A DNA stretch of 64,000 nucleotides, from contig OW799234.1 of the NCBI GenBank assembly GCA_941918925.1, positions 115,667,128 through 115,731,127 of the forward strand. The letters are read 5' to 3'. This DNA is from Phyto melanocephala (Eukaryota > Arthropoda > Insecta > Diptera > Rhinophoridae). Both the position numbers and the translations under genes were made by a program. The notes below the pieces were generated by a model. That model was not told the origin of the DNA and did no database searches. It saw nothing but the letters and a program-made list of their open reading frames with translations. Of this stretch, positions 22,955-30,738 are shown piece by piece. The number at the start of each line of letters is the position of its first letter. Positions within the stretch are counted from its first letter, which is position 1.

Positions 22955-23583
22955 AGTAGTATATTTGTGGGCTTTCTGGGACACCAAATTCATCCTTATG
23001 GAGATTGCATGAGGATGAATTTTTGTTTTAAATTTTCATCCCAATGGTAATTTCCCATAAGGATGAATTTTTGTTAATAATTTAAAATATTCATCCCAAT
23101 GGTAATTTCCATAAGGCTGATTTTTAATTTTTGGTTGATATGCATTTTGTTATTGGTTTGTTTGTCTCAAGTTTCAATTAAAATTTTTTTATTGTCTGCA
23201 ATTTACTCATACGGATGATTTTTTTGTTGTTAAAATTTTTTTTAAAATTGTGTTGTTAAAATTTTTTTTTAAATTGTAATATGAGAAAATGCAAAGGTAA
23301 ATTATTATTTGTAAATACATATATAAATACTTACATATATAAATATGTGCATACAAACTTACATGTTTTAGAAAATGTATGTGCAAAATTGTTTAAATAA
23401 GAATGTTAAGAGATGAATTTTCACAGATGAATAATTTAAGAGAAAATAATTTTTATTGAATGTAATTATAGTTTTCCATAAAGATGAATAATTAAAGAGA
23501 AAATGATCGTTTGAGTGATTTTTATTAAAACAGTAAAGAGGGATTGAATAAAAAAATATATGGAAATAAACTCAAGATATACT
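22955..23583 (+). repeat. Polinton left terminal inverted repeat (629 bp)
   Basis: Reverse complement of 36183-36811 with no difference noticed by eye. The outer part holds short internal repeats: GGATGAATTTTTGTT and TTCATCCCAATGGTAATTTCC recur about every 55 bp between 23000 and 23130. Non-coding. Confidence 0.93.
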
Positions 23584-23749
23584 AAACCAACATTCTTAAT
23601 TGATACAAAAATATATTAAAAAGTTACATGAGTATTTACATTCCTAATACTCAACCTATTTTTTAATTAGGTACCATTAAAAATTCCAAGAATGTATTAA
23701 AATGTCTTTAAAATTAAATTATTAATTGTTAAAAAGTTGCTAAGTTAAC

Positions 23750-24037
23750 ATGTCGAGAAATATAATTCTTAAATTTTTGGAAGACTTCAACGGATATATT
23801 TTTATTGAACACCTTTGTCTTATTAATAATTTTTTAAAATTAACACAGAGTTGTAAAGACACTGAGGAAATACCTGTGCATGGAAAACACGGTGTTCATT
23901 ACAAAAATTGTATTTGGGCAACGGATTCCACAACTGAGGGTCCTGACACATGCAGATGTATGATATACGGGCAGAAAAAAATTTTTATAGAGAATCTAAT
24001 AAGGAGATATTATTTATTGGAAAAACGTATAAAATAA
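23750..24037 (+). CDS. Polinton accessory protein, unknown (95 aa)
   Basis: First ORF inside the left inverted repeat, 95 codons from ATG to stop. The predicted protein is basic at the C-terminus (RRYYLLEKRIK), with an HGKHGVHYKNC patch and a CRC pair in the middle, which could bind metal or nucleic acid; that is inference only. No known domain is recognised. The length of the frame and its position in an otherwise gene-dense element support it being real, but the strand opposite to the protease block and the absence of homology keep the call uncertain. Confidence 0.45.
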   Translation: MSRNIILKFLEDFNGYIFIEHLCLINNFLKLTQSCKDTEEIPVHGKHGVHYKNCIWATDSTTEGPDTCRCMIYGQKKIFIENLIRRYYLLEKRIK

Positions 24038-24626
24038 CATTTTGTACATATATACAATAATTTAAACATAATTTGTGTATCAGTTAATTAATTATTTATT
24101 CTACATTTTAAGTAAGCATTATTAATAAACAAAATTTTTCAAAACATAAAACAAAATCTTCTTTTTTCACGTATGTAGATGTGTATATGAAATACATTTG
24201 TTGTTTTGTCGTGTGCTATAGCTGAAATGAAATTTAACGCTTTAATTTTATGATAACAAAGTTTTTACATAAGACATTTGAAGTTTTATTATATTTTTTA
24301 TTTCTTAAATTGCACTTTTAGTTGAAAAATAAGCTGAGTATATTTTTAAGTATTCTTGGAAGTTTTCCTGAAAGTTTATTGACTTTAAAATGTATTTTCT
24401 TTCAATTGTGTTAGACATAGTCATGATAATTTAAAAAATTGTAAGTTAACTAAAGAGACAAAATATGAAAGGTTGTTGACATTAGTAAACAAAATATTTA
24501 CACTTTTGTTAGAATAGGTCAAGATTTTAGAATTTTGTATGAGTGTAAATTTTATGAATATGATAGAATTTTTCGTAACGTATTTAAACAATCAATCATT
24601 TTTAAAAAAACTGTGCAAGAAGCGAC

Positions 24627-24827
24627 ATGGATTTTCTTAAAAAACCTAAGGAAAACGCTGTAAGCAAAAACAACCAAAACGGAGAAAGGACAATAGAAAA
24701 GGAAAGGATACATATAGAGGAAGTGATCATCCTACCGCCAATAGACCTCCAACTATTCCTGGCATTATATGATGGGAATGACAACATTATTTTAAAAGCA
24801 GCGGAAAATTTTGAAGCGAAAAAATAA
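24627..24827 (+). CDS. Polinton accessory protein, unknown (66 aa)
   Basis: 66 codons with a favourable start context (GCGACATGG). The N-terminal half is highly charged (Lys/Glu), followed by LPPIDLQLFLALYDGND and a Lys/Glu tail. It is tail-to-tail with the protease gene, about 50 bp apart. No family is recognised. It could be a small regulatory or scaffold protein, or a chance ORF. Confidence 0.4.
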   Translation: MDFLKKPKENAVSKNNQNGERTIEKERIHIEEVIILPPIDLQLFLALYDGNDNIILKAAENFEAKK

Positions 24828-24880
24828 TCAACATCATTTTATTGTATTATTTGTTTATATATCTTTTTTTATTTTTATTT

Positions 24881-25342
24881 TCATAATTGTTTAAAAAAAA
24901 AAATCTTAAATAACCTTAGTACTATTGTATCATTTTTATATAAGTTAAAATAATTAAAAATTCTTAATATTTGATTAAAAGATACATTTTTACTTCTTAA
25001 ATAAATAAAAATACAGCAGTATAAACCACATAAATTAGATGTTTCACTTTGAATTCGTCTTGTATTGCAGATGAAAGTTTTGGAATTTCTTCTTAAAAAT
25101 GAAATGAATTGTTTAATAGGTGGTTGGCCAGCAGAGCAGAAGAATTCAGCTGCTTTATTTTTAGGAAAGTAAAATGCAACCCAATGCTGTCCAGGTTTAT
25201 GTGATGGATCAGTGTTAGCAATATAAAAACATGGTTTTTTAACTGATTTTGTTGGTAATTTATTGCATGCATAAACACCTTTAAATTTACTCTTTGTTAT
25301 ATTGTTTGAATTCAAAGTATTTTTTATTGTAATTGCATTCAT
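24881..25342 (-). CDS. Polinton maturation protease (adenain/Ulp1-like cysteine protease)
   Basis: 153 residues. The catalytic His is in GQHWVAFYF (His53), the assisting Gln is near residue 98 and the nucleophile is in NLCGLYC (Cys105). Members of the adenovirus protease (C5) family cleave capsid precursors during particle maturation. Oddly, the acidic residue expected after the His strand (family pattern about YFDSFG or LFEPFG) is Cys69 here, in EFFCSAGQPP. The start ATG overlaps the capsid gene's TGA (ATGA), so the two are translated from tightly coupled frames. Length is within the usual range of Polinton proteases or slightly short. Confidence 0.88.
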   Translation of the reverse strand: MNAITIKNTLNSNNITKSKFKGVYACNKLPTKSVKKPCFYIANTDPSHKPGQHWVAFYFPKNKAAEFFCSAGQPPIKQFISFLRRNSKTFICNTRRIQSETSNLCGLYCCIFIYLRSKNVSFNQILRIFNYFNLYKNDTIVLRLFKIFFFKQL

Positions 25343-26607
25343 AGCGTTTGAAAAATACTGCGAGACTTATCAATTTCTATTATGCTATCAAATTCACAAT
25401 ACACTAAACAGGTAATCGCTTCAGTAATTGGTTTTCCAAAACGTCCTTCAATGCGAATTGTCCCTTGATTTATTAAATTTCCACAGTTAGAGTTGTTATT
25501 ATGATCAGGTGTTAAATCAAAAGCGAGCATAAAATATCCGTTATCAAAAAGTTCTTTAGTTATTTGATGACCTTTATCAAAATGATGAATTCCAGTTCCT
25601 TTAAATAGTGTTTGATAACCACGGGTGCTTATAATTGTGCCATTATTATAGTTAAATTCAATTGGTTGTGCGGGAAATTGCACTCCATTAACAACCAAAT
25701 TGAATCTTTGTAGGTTAAAATGTTGAAAGTTAAATGGATTTTCTTTTCTATCTCCTGTATAAGCTTTATTAGATACCATACCAAAAATTACAAAATTAGG
25801 TAGCTGTCCAAGTATAACATTATCTAAAGATAGCGAGTGGTTTCCAGGATGTATAGTAAATGTTTTTATTTCCACTCTCTTATATGGATATATTGCATTT
25901 TTTGATTGCAACACGTTGTGATGTGCCATTAAAATATTATTATTGATAGCAAGATGATTTATGTATAAATTAGCTTCGTGTATTTTTAAATTACATTCAT
26001 TTTTATCTCCACCTTCTAAAATATAGAATTCGGGTTTCTCCAAATTTAGCGTTACCTTAATATCAACATTATTTAGCAAGTATTTTTGTTGATTAAACAC
26101 ATCTACATGAAGTTTTCCAAAAAGCTCTACTTTTTTTCCAATTTTAAATAATTTTCTTCTTTTATCTAATCCGGGGTTTTCTTTCTCAATTAATGAATTA
26201 ATTTTATTTGTATCAACTGCCCAACCACAAGATTCAAGATGTGTTGATGTTGCATCGTTTCCATAATTTAACAATGTTTCCATATATGCTCTATAGTGAT
26301 AGTTATTGTCAGGTTGGGATACATTTTTATTATTTAGATGAACTATACAGTTTCTAAATAATGAGTGTAAAAGGTTATTAACAACACTTCCGCTTCCTTT
26401 AAATTCAACGACTAGTCTAAGATAAATACTATTGAGATCTCTATAAGTTTCTCCATTTCCTAATGATACAAACTCAATAGTACTAGAATTATCCAAAGAA
26501 GCTATTGGGTTGTAGGATATTTCTTCAGTTTTAATGACACTGGTTTGAATTGGAGGAGCTTCAAATAAATCTAATTTACTTTTCATACATTCTATAAATC
26601 CAGACAT
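25339..26607 (-). CDS. Polinton major capsid protein (double jelly-roll)
   Basis: 422 residues. The N-terminus has KSKLDLFEAPPIQTS followed by IEFVSLGNGETYRDL, the conserved beginning of Polinton/adintovirus double jelly-roll capsid proteins. A block GQLPNFVIFGMVSNKAYTGD and an N-terminal-strand-rich middle fit the same fold. It would build the icosahedral shell by analogy with adenovirus hexon and virophage capsids. It overlaps the upstream small protein by 16 nt and the protease by 4 nt. No stop was seen. Fold assignment rests on remembered family motifs, not a structure search. Confidence 0.85.
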   Translation of the reverse strand: MSGFIECMKSKLDLFEAPPIQTSVIKTEEISYNPIASLDNSSTIEFVSLGNGETYRDLNSIYLRLVVEFKGSGSVVNNLLHSLFRNCIVHLNNKNVSQPDNNYHYRAYMETLLNYGNDATSTHLESCGWAVDTNKINSLIEKENPGLDKRRKLFKIGKKVELFGKLHVDVFNQQKYLLNNVDIKVTLNLEKPEFYILEGGDKNECNLKIHEANLYINHLAINNNILMAHHNVLQSKNAIYPYKRVEIKTFTIHPGNHSLSLDNVILGQLPNFVIFGMVSNKAYTGDRKENPFNFQHFNLQRFNLVVNGVQFPAQPIEFNYNNGTIISTRGYQTLFKGTGIHHFDKGHQITKELFDNGYFMLAFDLTPDHNNNSNCGNLINQGTIRIEGRFGKPITEAITCLVYCEFDSIIEIDKSRSIFQTL

Positions 26608-27029
26608 TTCAAATTTCCAAAAATATCTTTAAAGTTCTTTCCTCTGCAACGTTTTAATTTATTCTGCGGTCTCTGTTTTAAACGTTTTAGTTTTATACGC
26701 TTCCCTTTGCCTCTTTGCATTGTTTTAATCTTGTCGATAGCAGCCTCTGTAATGTCATTCATGACTTTTCTTCCTTGATTTAATAAAATTTGTTTTACTG
26801 GTTTTGTTCCAATTTCCTCCAACATATCTTTTCCAATATCTAATGATTTATTTTTTAAAATATGCAAACCTGTTTTCAATAAAGGTTTTAGATGGGAGAA
26901 TAATGCTGAAAAAAGTGATCCAATACCACGTCCATACTGTATAATTCTTGGTGTATGATATATTTCACCAATATTTTGTAAGTTATTTCCAGACTGATTA
27001 TTATAATAATTTGTATACATCACATCCAT
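26592..27029 (-). CDS. Small basic virion protein (Polinton; pVI/core-like)
   Basis: 145 residues. It begins with a Tyr/Asn-rich stretch, then GRGIGSLFSALFSHLKPLL, a Gly-rich amphipathic segment, and ends in a very basic tail (RGKGKRIKLKRLKQR). A protein of this make-up sits next to the capsid gene in many Polintons and adintoviruses and has been compared with adenovirus cement/core proteins such as pVI or pX. It would link the genome or membranes to the capsid. The equivalence is inferred from composition and position. Confidence 0.65.
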   Translation of the reverse strand: MDVMYTNYYNNQSGNNLQNIGEIYHTPRIIQYGRGIGSLFSALFSHLKPLLKTGLHILKNKSLDIGKDMLEEIGTKPVKQILLNQGRKVMNDITEAAIDKIKTMQRGKGKRIKLKRLKQRPQNKLKRCRGKNFKDIFGNLKCLDL

Positions 27030-27069
27030 GGTTGTAATAAAAATGATTTATCTTTCTATTACATAATCA

Positions 27070-27981
27070 TTATATACGTTTCTTTTTAAAGTGTAAAGTG
27101 CAATAAACTGGAATATATTCTAACAACTCCATTACTTTCCCTTCATCATTTCGAATCATTATTGAAATATTATTAATATTAAAAGTTTCGATTGGAAAAT
27201 ATTCAATACGGCTAAAATGAATATAATTTTTTAATGTCGATATTGAAAATATTTTTAAACATTTCGTTTTTTTACTTCCTACGTATCGAGGTTTAATTAT
27301 ATCAGTGTAAATAAATACGATTTCATCTATTCCAGTGGATTCATTTTTATTAATAAAGTTGTTTATATTGGTAGGCAAATCATTTAAAGATTTATCTAAA
27401 ATATATTTTTTTGACGATAAAATAGAATCTTTTCTATTAGCTTCAAACTCTTGATCAATAGTTTGAGCATTTTGTTTGATATTTGAGCTACCTTTATTTT
27501 CGTTTCTTTTTATATTTGAATTTCTTTTATTGTCACCTTTCTTTTCTTCGAATGGTGTTATAGTTTTTAGAATATTATCATCCACATTATTTAAACGTTT
27601 TGAAATTTTATCACCATTCTCTAAATTTGTTTTTGTTTGCTCGTTTGTTTTATTCATAAGTTCTTTAAATTTCAATTTAATACTTTCATGATTAATATTA
27701 ACATCCGGATTTGGTGTTTTTAATATTTCATAATCTAAAGGTTGGTTTAACACATTTCGTTTTTTACGTTTTATAACATTTTCATTATCTTCTTTTTTTG
27801 TTTTATTCATTAATGAAAAAGAAATATCTGATAATCCAACTACCCATTTATCGTTTAGGTATAAAGATTGCTTTAGCAAATTTGTAAAAGTGCTTGAAGA
27901 GTTTTTATAAATATCTGTTGAATCATTACTTAATAAAGTAACATAAAGATCACTTTCTTCCATACTTGAAGCCATCTTCAA
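27070..27981 (-). CDS. Polinton minor capsid (penton-like) protein
   Basis: 303 residues. The start SDLYVTLLSNDSTDIYKNSS...FTNLLKQSL...KWVVGLSDISF follows the pattern of Polinton/adintovirus penton proteins (LPSN..., then W-x-VGL-x-(D/E)-I), and the end with VYCTLHFKKKRI matches their last strands. The middle (about residues 60-200) is Lys/Asn/Glu-rich and disordered-looking. It should occupy the capsid vertices. Met1, Met3 or Met7 could all be the start. The frame is intact. Confidence 0.75.
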   Translation of the reverse strand: MKMASSMEESDLYVTLLSNDSTDIYKNSSSTFTNLLKQSLYLNDKWVVGLSDISFSLMNKTKKEDNENVIKRKKRNVLNQPLDYEILKTPNPDVNINHESIKLKFKELMNKTNEQTKTNLENGDKISKRLNNVDDNILKTITPFEEKKGDNKRNSNIKRNENKGSSNIKQNAQTIDQEFEANRKDSILSSKKYILDKSLNDLPTNINNFINKNESTGIDEIVFIYTDIIKPRYVGSKKTKCLKIFSISTLKNYIHFSRIEYFPIETFNINNISIMIRNDEGKVMELLEYIPVYCTLHFKKKRI

Positions 27982-28035
27982 AAGAAATAATTGAAGTTAG
28001 TCGTTGTTTGCTATACATATATGATTAAAATTGGG

Positions 28036-28962
28036 TTATTCGCCTATGTCGGTTTGATGAATCCATGAATTATGTTCCTTTCCGAAACCTAGCCATTTTA
28101 CAAACAGCTTTTTTCCACGACGTTTCAACACTTTTTCTACTAAATAAACGTTGGGAACTTTAGTTTTTAATAATTCTTCTTCATAAAATCCACCTTTTAT
28201 TATATTTCCCTTAAGATCTTTAAGTTGATATGTTATTGGATTTGTTACAAAACTTTTATTTATTTGAAAAACTTCTGAAGACCAATTTGGTGTATATCCT
28301 TTCTCAAAAACATTTTTATATTTGCTTATGCGAACAAAATCATTTGTCTTATATTTTCCTCTTTTAAATATTTTTAAGTTATTGTATATAGTTCTAAGAA
28401 GCCTTTTTTCATTTTTCTTGTTAACAGAGTTGGGTCTCATTTTAATAGTACGGTGATAAGATGAATTATACTCTTGCAATAATTTATCTAATATATTTAT
28501 CCACTTATAATTTCCTTGCATACTGAATTGTTTCCACATTTTAGTTTTTAAAGTTCTGTTAAAACGCTCAACTACAGATGCCTTCATATTTGAAAAAGTG
28601 TGATAATGATTAATATTAAGTTTTTTCATTAGACTTTTAAAGTCTTTATTATAAAATTCTGTTCCTTGATCAGAATGAAGATTTTTGGGAGATTTTTGTT
28701 CGTTCAACTTTATAATATTTTTAAATGCTTTTGAAATCTCTGTTCCTGTTTTAGATTTCAGTGGTGCAGCATACGCATACTTTGAGAATACATCTATTAC
28801 AGTAAGCATATACTTGAAACCTTTATTAAATTTTGAATATGGAATCATCTCCACTAAATCTATTTGCCATGTATCTAGAATCCCCTTCTGAATAAATCGT
28901 CGACGTTTAAAGTTTTTTCTTGCTTGACGATGAAGTTCATTAACAAGAGTTTGTTTACTCAT
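28036..28962 (-). CDS. Polinton integrase (rve) with C-terminal chromodomain
   Basis: 308 residues. The DDE core is visible: Asp35 in TWQIDLVEM, Asp98 in LHSDQGTEF and Glu132 in SVVERFNRT. A conserved FSNMKASVVERFNRTLK block is typical of Polinton integrases. The C-terminus (about residues 270-305) is a chromodomain, ending FVKWLGFGKEHNSWI. It inserts the linear element DNA and yields the 6-bp duplication seen here. It is divergent from, and separated by about 40 bp from, the ATPase gene on the other strand, so a shared bidirectional promoter is possible. Intact. Confidence 0.93.
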   Translation of the reverse strand: MSKQTLVNELHRQARKNFKRRRFIQKGILDTWQIDLVEMIPYSKFNKGFKYMLTVIDVFSKYAYAAPLKSKTGTEISKAFKNIIKLNEQKSPKNLHSDQGTEFYNKDFKSLMKKLNINHYHTFSNMKASVVERFNRTLKTKMWKQFSMQGNYKWINILDKLLQEYNSSYHRTIKMRPNSVNKKNEKRLLRTIYNNLKIFKRGKYKTNDFVRISKYKNVFEKGYTPNWSSEVFQINKSFVTNPITYQLKDLKGNIIKGGFYEEELLKTKVPNVYLVEKVLKRRGKKLFVKWLGFGKEHNSWIHQTDIGE

Positions 28963-29003
28963 ATTTATTTAAGGAATGTAAAGCTTCGATTCATTTACGT
29001 GTT

Positions 29004-29690
29004 GTGTATGAATGTGTAAACATGTTTCAACAGTTTATATATCCATTTACAATGATGGTGTGTGGTCCTTCAGGTTGTGGGAAATCTACATTTATTAAAA
29101 ATTTGATTGAAAATCAACACTTAATATCTAAAGGCATTGATCGAATTGTATGGTGTTTTTCTGAAAAAAATTCACTACCATTAATAAAAAATGTTCAGTT
29201 TATTAAAGGAATTCCAGAAACTTTTAGTACTAATGATAAAGAATCAACTTTAATAATATTGGATGATTTAATGCTTGAATCGTCAAATAAAAAAGTTTGT
29301 GAACTCTTCACTAAGGGGTCACATCATAGAAATTTAGCTGTAATTTTAGTAACACAAAACATTTTCCATAAAGGTGCTTATTCAAGAGATATTTCTTTAA
29401 ACTCTAAATATATAGTAATGTTTAAGAATCCAAGGGATAAGTTACAATTTCATCATTTGGCTCGTCAAGTATATCCCGAAAATTCAAAAGCTTTGGTTGA
29501 TGTATATAATAAATGCACTCAACATGCTCATGGTTATTTATTAATTGATCTTACACAACAAATACACAACGCATTAAGATTCAGATCTGATATATTCAAT
29601 AATACTCACTATTCAATATTTGCAAATATAAACAATGACTTCCAATCTAAAATTGTTGAGGGAGAACAAACATATTCTTTATGTTCTTAA
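29004..29690 (+). CDS. Polinton genome-packaging ATPase (FtsK/HerA)
   Basis: 228 residues. Walker A is GPSGCGKST at residues 21-29. Walker B is TLIILDDLM around residues 82-90. VILVTQN is the sensor-like Gln segment. It is of the A32/FtsK-HerA type that pumps DNA into capsids. The following small ORF starts 56 nt before its end in another frame. Intact; the ATG at codon 7 is an alternative start. Confidence 0.92.
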   Translation: MYECVNMFQQFIYPFTMMVCGPSGCGKSTFIKNLIENQHLISKGIDRIVWCFSEKNSLPLIKNVQFIKGIPETFSTNDKESTLIILDDLMLESSNKKVCELFTKGSHHRNLAVILVTQNIFHKGAYSRDISLNSKYIVMFKNPRDKLQFHHLARQVYPENSKALVDVYNKCTQHAHGYLLIDLTQQIHNALRFRSDIFNNTHYSIFANINNDFQSKIVEGEQTYSLCS

Positions 29691-29979
29691 AAAAGCGAAG
29701 CCCAAACTACGTAATGCAATTTTAAAATATGTTGATGATGTTGCTATTAAAGCTATACATGAAATACTTTTCAATGTTATTAAAAAAAATCATAAAATAA
29801 ACAAAACAGTTTTTGAAAAATTAAAACCATATAAAAATGCGATTAGAAAAGTTTGTTCACCACAAACCTCTATGAAACAAAAGAGGAAACATCTTATTCA
29901 AAAGGGAGGATTCTTACCAATTATTATTTCTTCAGTATTAAGTGGAGTTATTGGAAAAATTTTGGAAAATGTCAAATAA
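29635..29979 (+). CDS. Conserved small Polinton protein with GGFLP hydrophobic tail
   Basis: 114 residues: a helical basic N-terminal part (LKKAKPKLRNAILKYVDD), a Lys/Arg cluster (MKQKRKHLIQKGG) and a hydrophobic end, FLPIIISSVLSGVIGKIL. This layout recurs downstream of or near the ATPase in animal Polintons. The tail could be a membrane segment or a capsid-bound peptide. It overlaps both neighbours (56 nt and 11 nt), suggesting leaky scanning, reinitiation or a spliced polycistron. The function is not established. Confidence 0.7.
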   Translation: MTSNLKLLRENKHILYVLKKAKPKLRNAILKYVDDVAIKAIHEILFNVIKKNHKINKTVFEKLKPYKNAIRKVCSPQTSMKQKRKHLIQKGGFLPIIISSVLSGVIGKILENVK

Positions 29980-30574
29980 TTTATCTAAACTAATAGTTAT
30001 ACAGCCATCAGTTTATGAGAAGTTTATAAACAAAAATTCTGATTCCACCTTTTTGCATCGAAAGCTTTTACCACTATATGCTTCACACACGTTAAAAGAT
30101 ATTAACAAATGGTATTATATTAAGCAAGAATTAGCGAAATATTTAATTGAAAAACAAAAATCATCAAATCAGATCATAAGTTCTAAATATAACAATTTAC
30201 GTGATAATGAAACTCAGACAAGAAAAACATACAAAAAGCATATTGAAACTCAAACAATGCAATCAAAGCAAAGTAGTGTTGGAACACAATGTAATATAAA
30301 CTTGCCAGAGGATATTTATACTTACGATCACGATGATCAAATTGATATGGATACAACAGTACAAAAAATAAATCCTTCTTCTGCATCTTCAGTAGGCAAA
30401 CGACTAAAAAATTTTTCAAATAGTGGAACACCAAAAATTAGAATATTATCAAAGGAAGAAAATCATACAAAATTGAAGCAATCAACTTTACCGTATCAGT
30501 ATTCCCCACGAGTAACTAGAAATCGTAAAAAGTTAGATTATGAAACTGAAAATGTACAATGGCAAAATATTTAG
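29969..30574 (+). CDS. Conserved Polinton protein, unknown function (201 aa)
   Basis: The ATG at 29969 is preferred because the open frame upstream begins only with GTG. The start MSNNLSKLIVIQPSVYEKFI resembles a family found in Polintons after the small GGFLP-type protein (a hydrophobic strand, then a short helix). The rest is Lys/Ser/Thr/Gln-rich, with QTRKTYKKHIETQTMQSKQ and a proline/arginine-containing tail, probably disordered. No enzyme motif. It overlaps the previous gene by 11 nt. Confidence 0.6.
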   Translation: MSNNLSKLIVIQPSVYEKFINKNSDSTFLHRKLLPLYASHTLKDINKWYYIKQELAKYLIEKQKSSNQIISSKYNNLRDNETQTRKTYKKHIETQTMQSKQSSVGTQCNINLPEDIYTYDHDDQIDMDTTVQKINPSSASSVGKRLKNFSNSGTPKIRILSKEENHTKLKQSTLPYQYSPRVTRNRKKLDYETENVQWQNI

Positions 30575-30738
30575 AAAATAAAACACATTTAATAATTGAA
30601 AATATAAAGTTTGTTTATTATTGATAAAAAAAATATAATTTCTTAAAATAAATAATTGCAATAGTTATAGTTTGTTTACATAAAAGTTTAATGTATTTAG
30701 AATTAATATACAACAATTATTATGGAATTTTGTATATT
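30575..30738. other. Convergent intergenic gap in the Polinton
   Basis: 164 bp between two convergent genes. AT-rich with several AATAAA-like signals on both strands, probably a shared 3' end region. Confidence 0.4.

Noticed and set aside
22835..23050. 71-codon ORF spanning the Polinton left boundary
   Set aside because: It crosses the insertion site from mariner pseudogene into the inverted repeat, antisense to the transposase.
23000..23130. CRISPR-like spaced repeats
   Set aside because: The repeats are internal subrepeats of a Polinton terminal repeat in a eukaryotic genome, with no cas genes.
27476..28891. Plus-strand ORFs inside the minor capsid and integrase genes
   Set aside because: Antisense shadows of intact genes.
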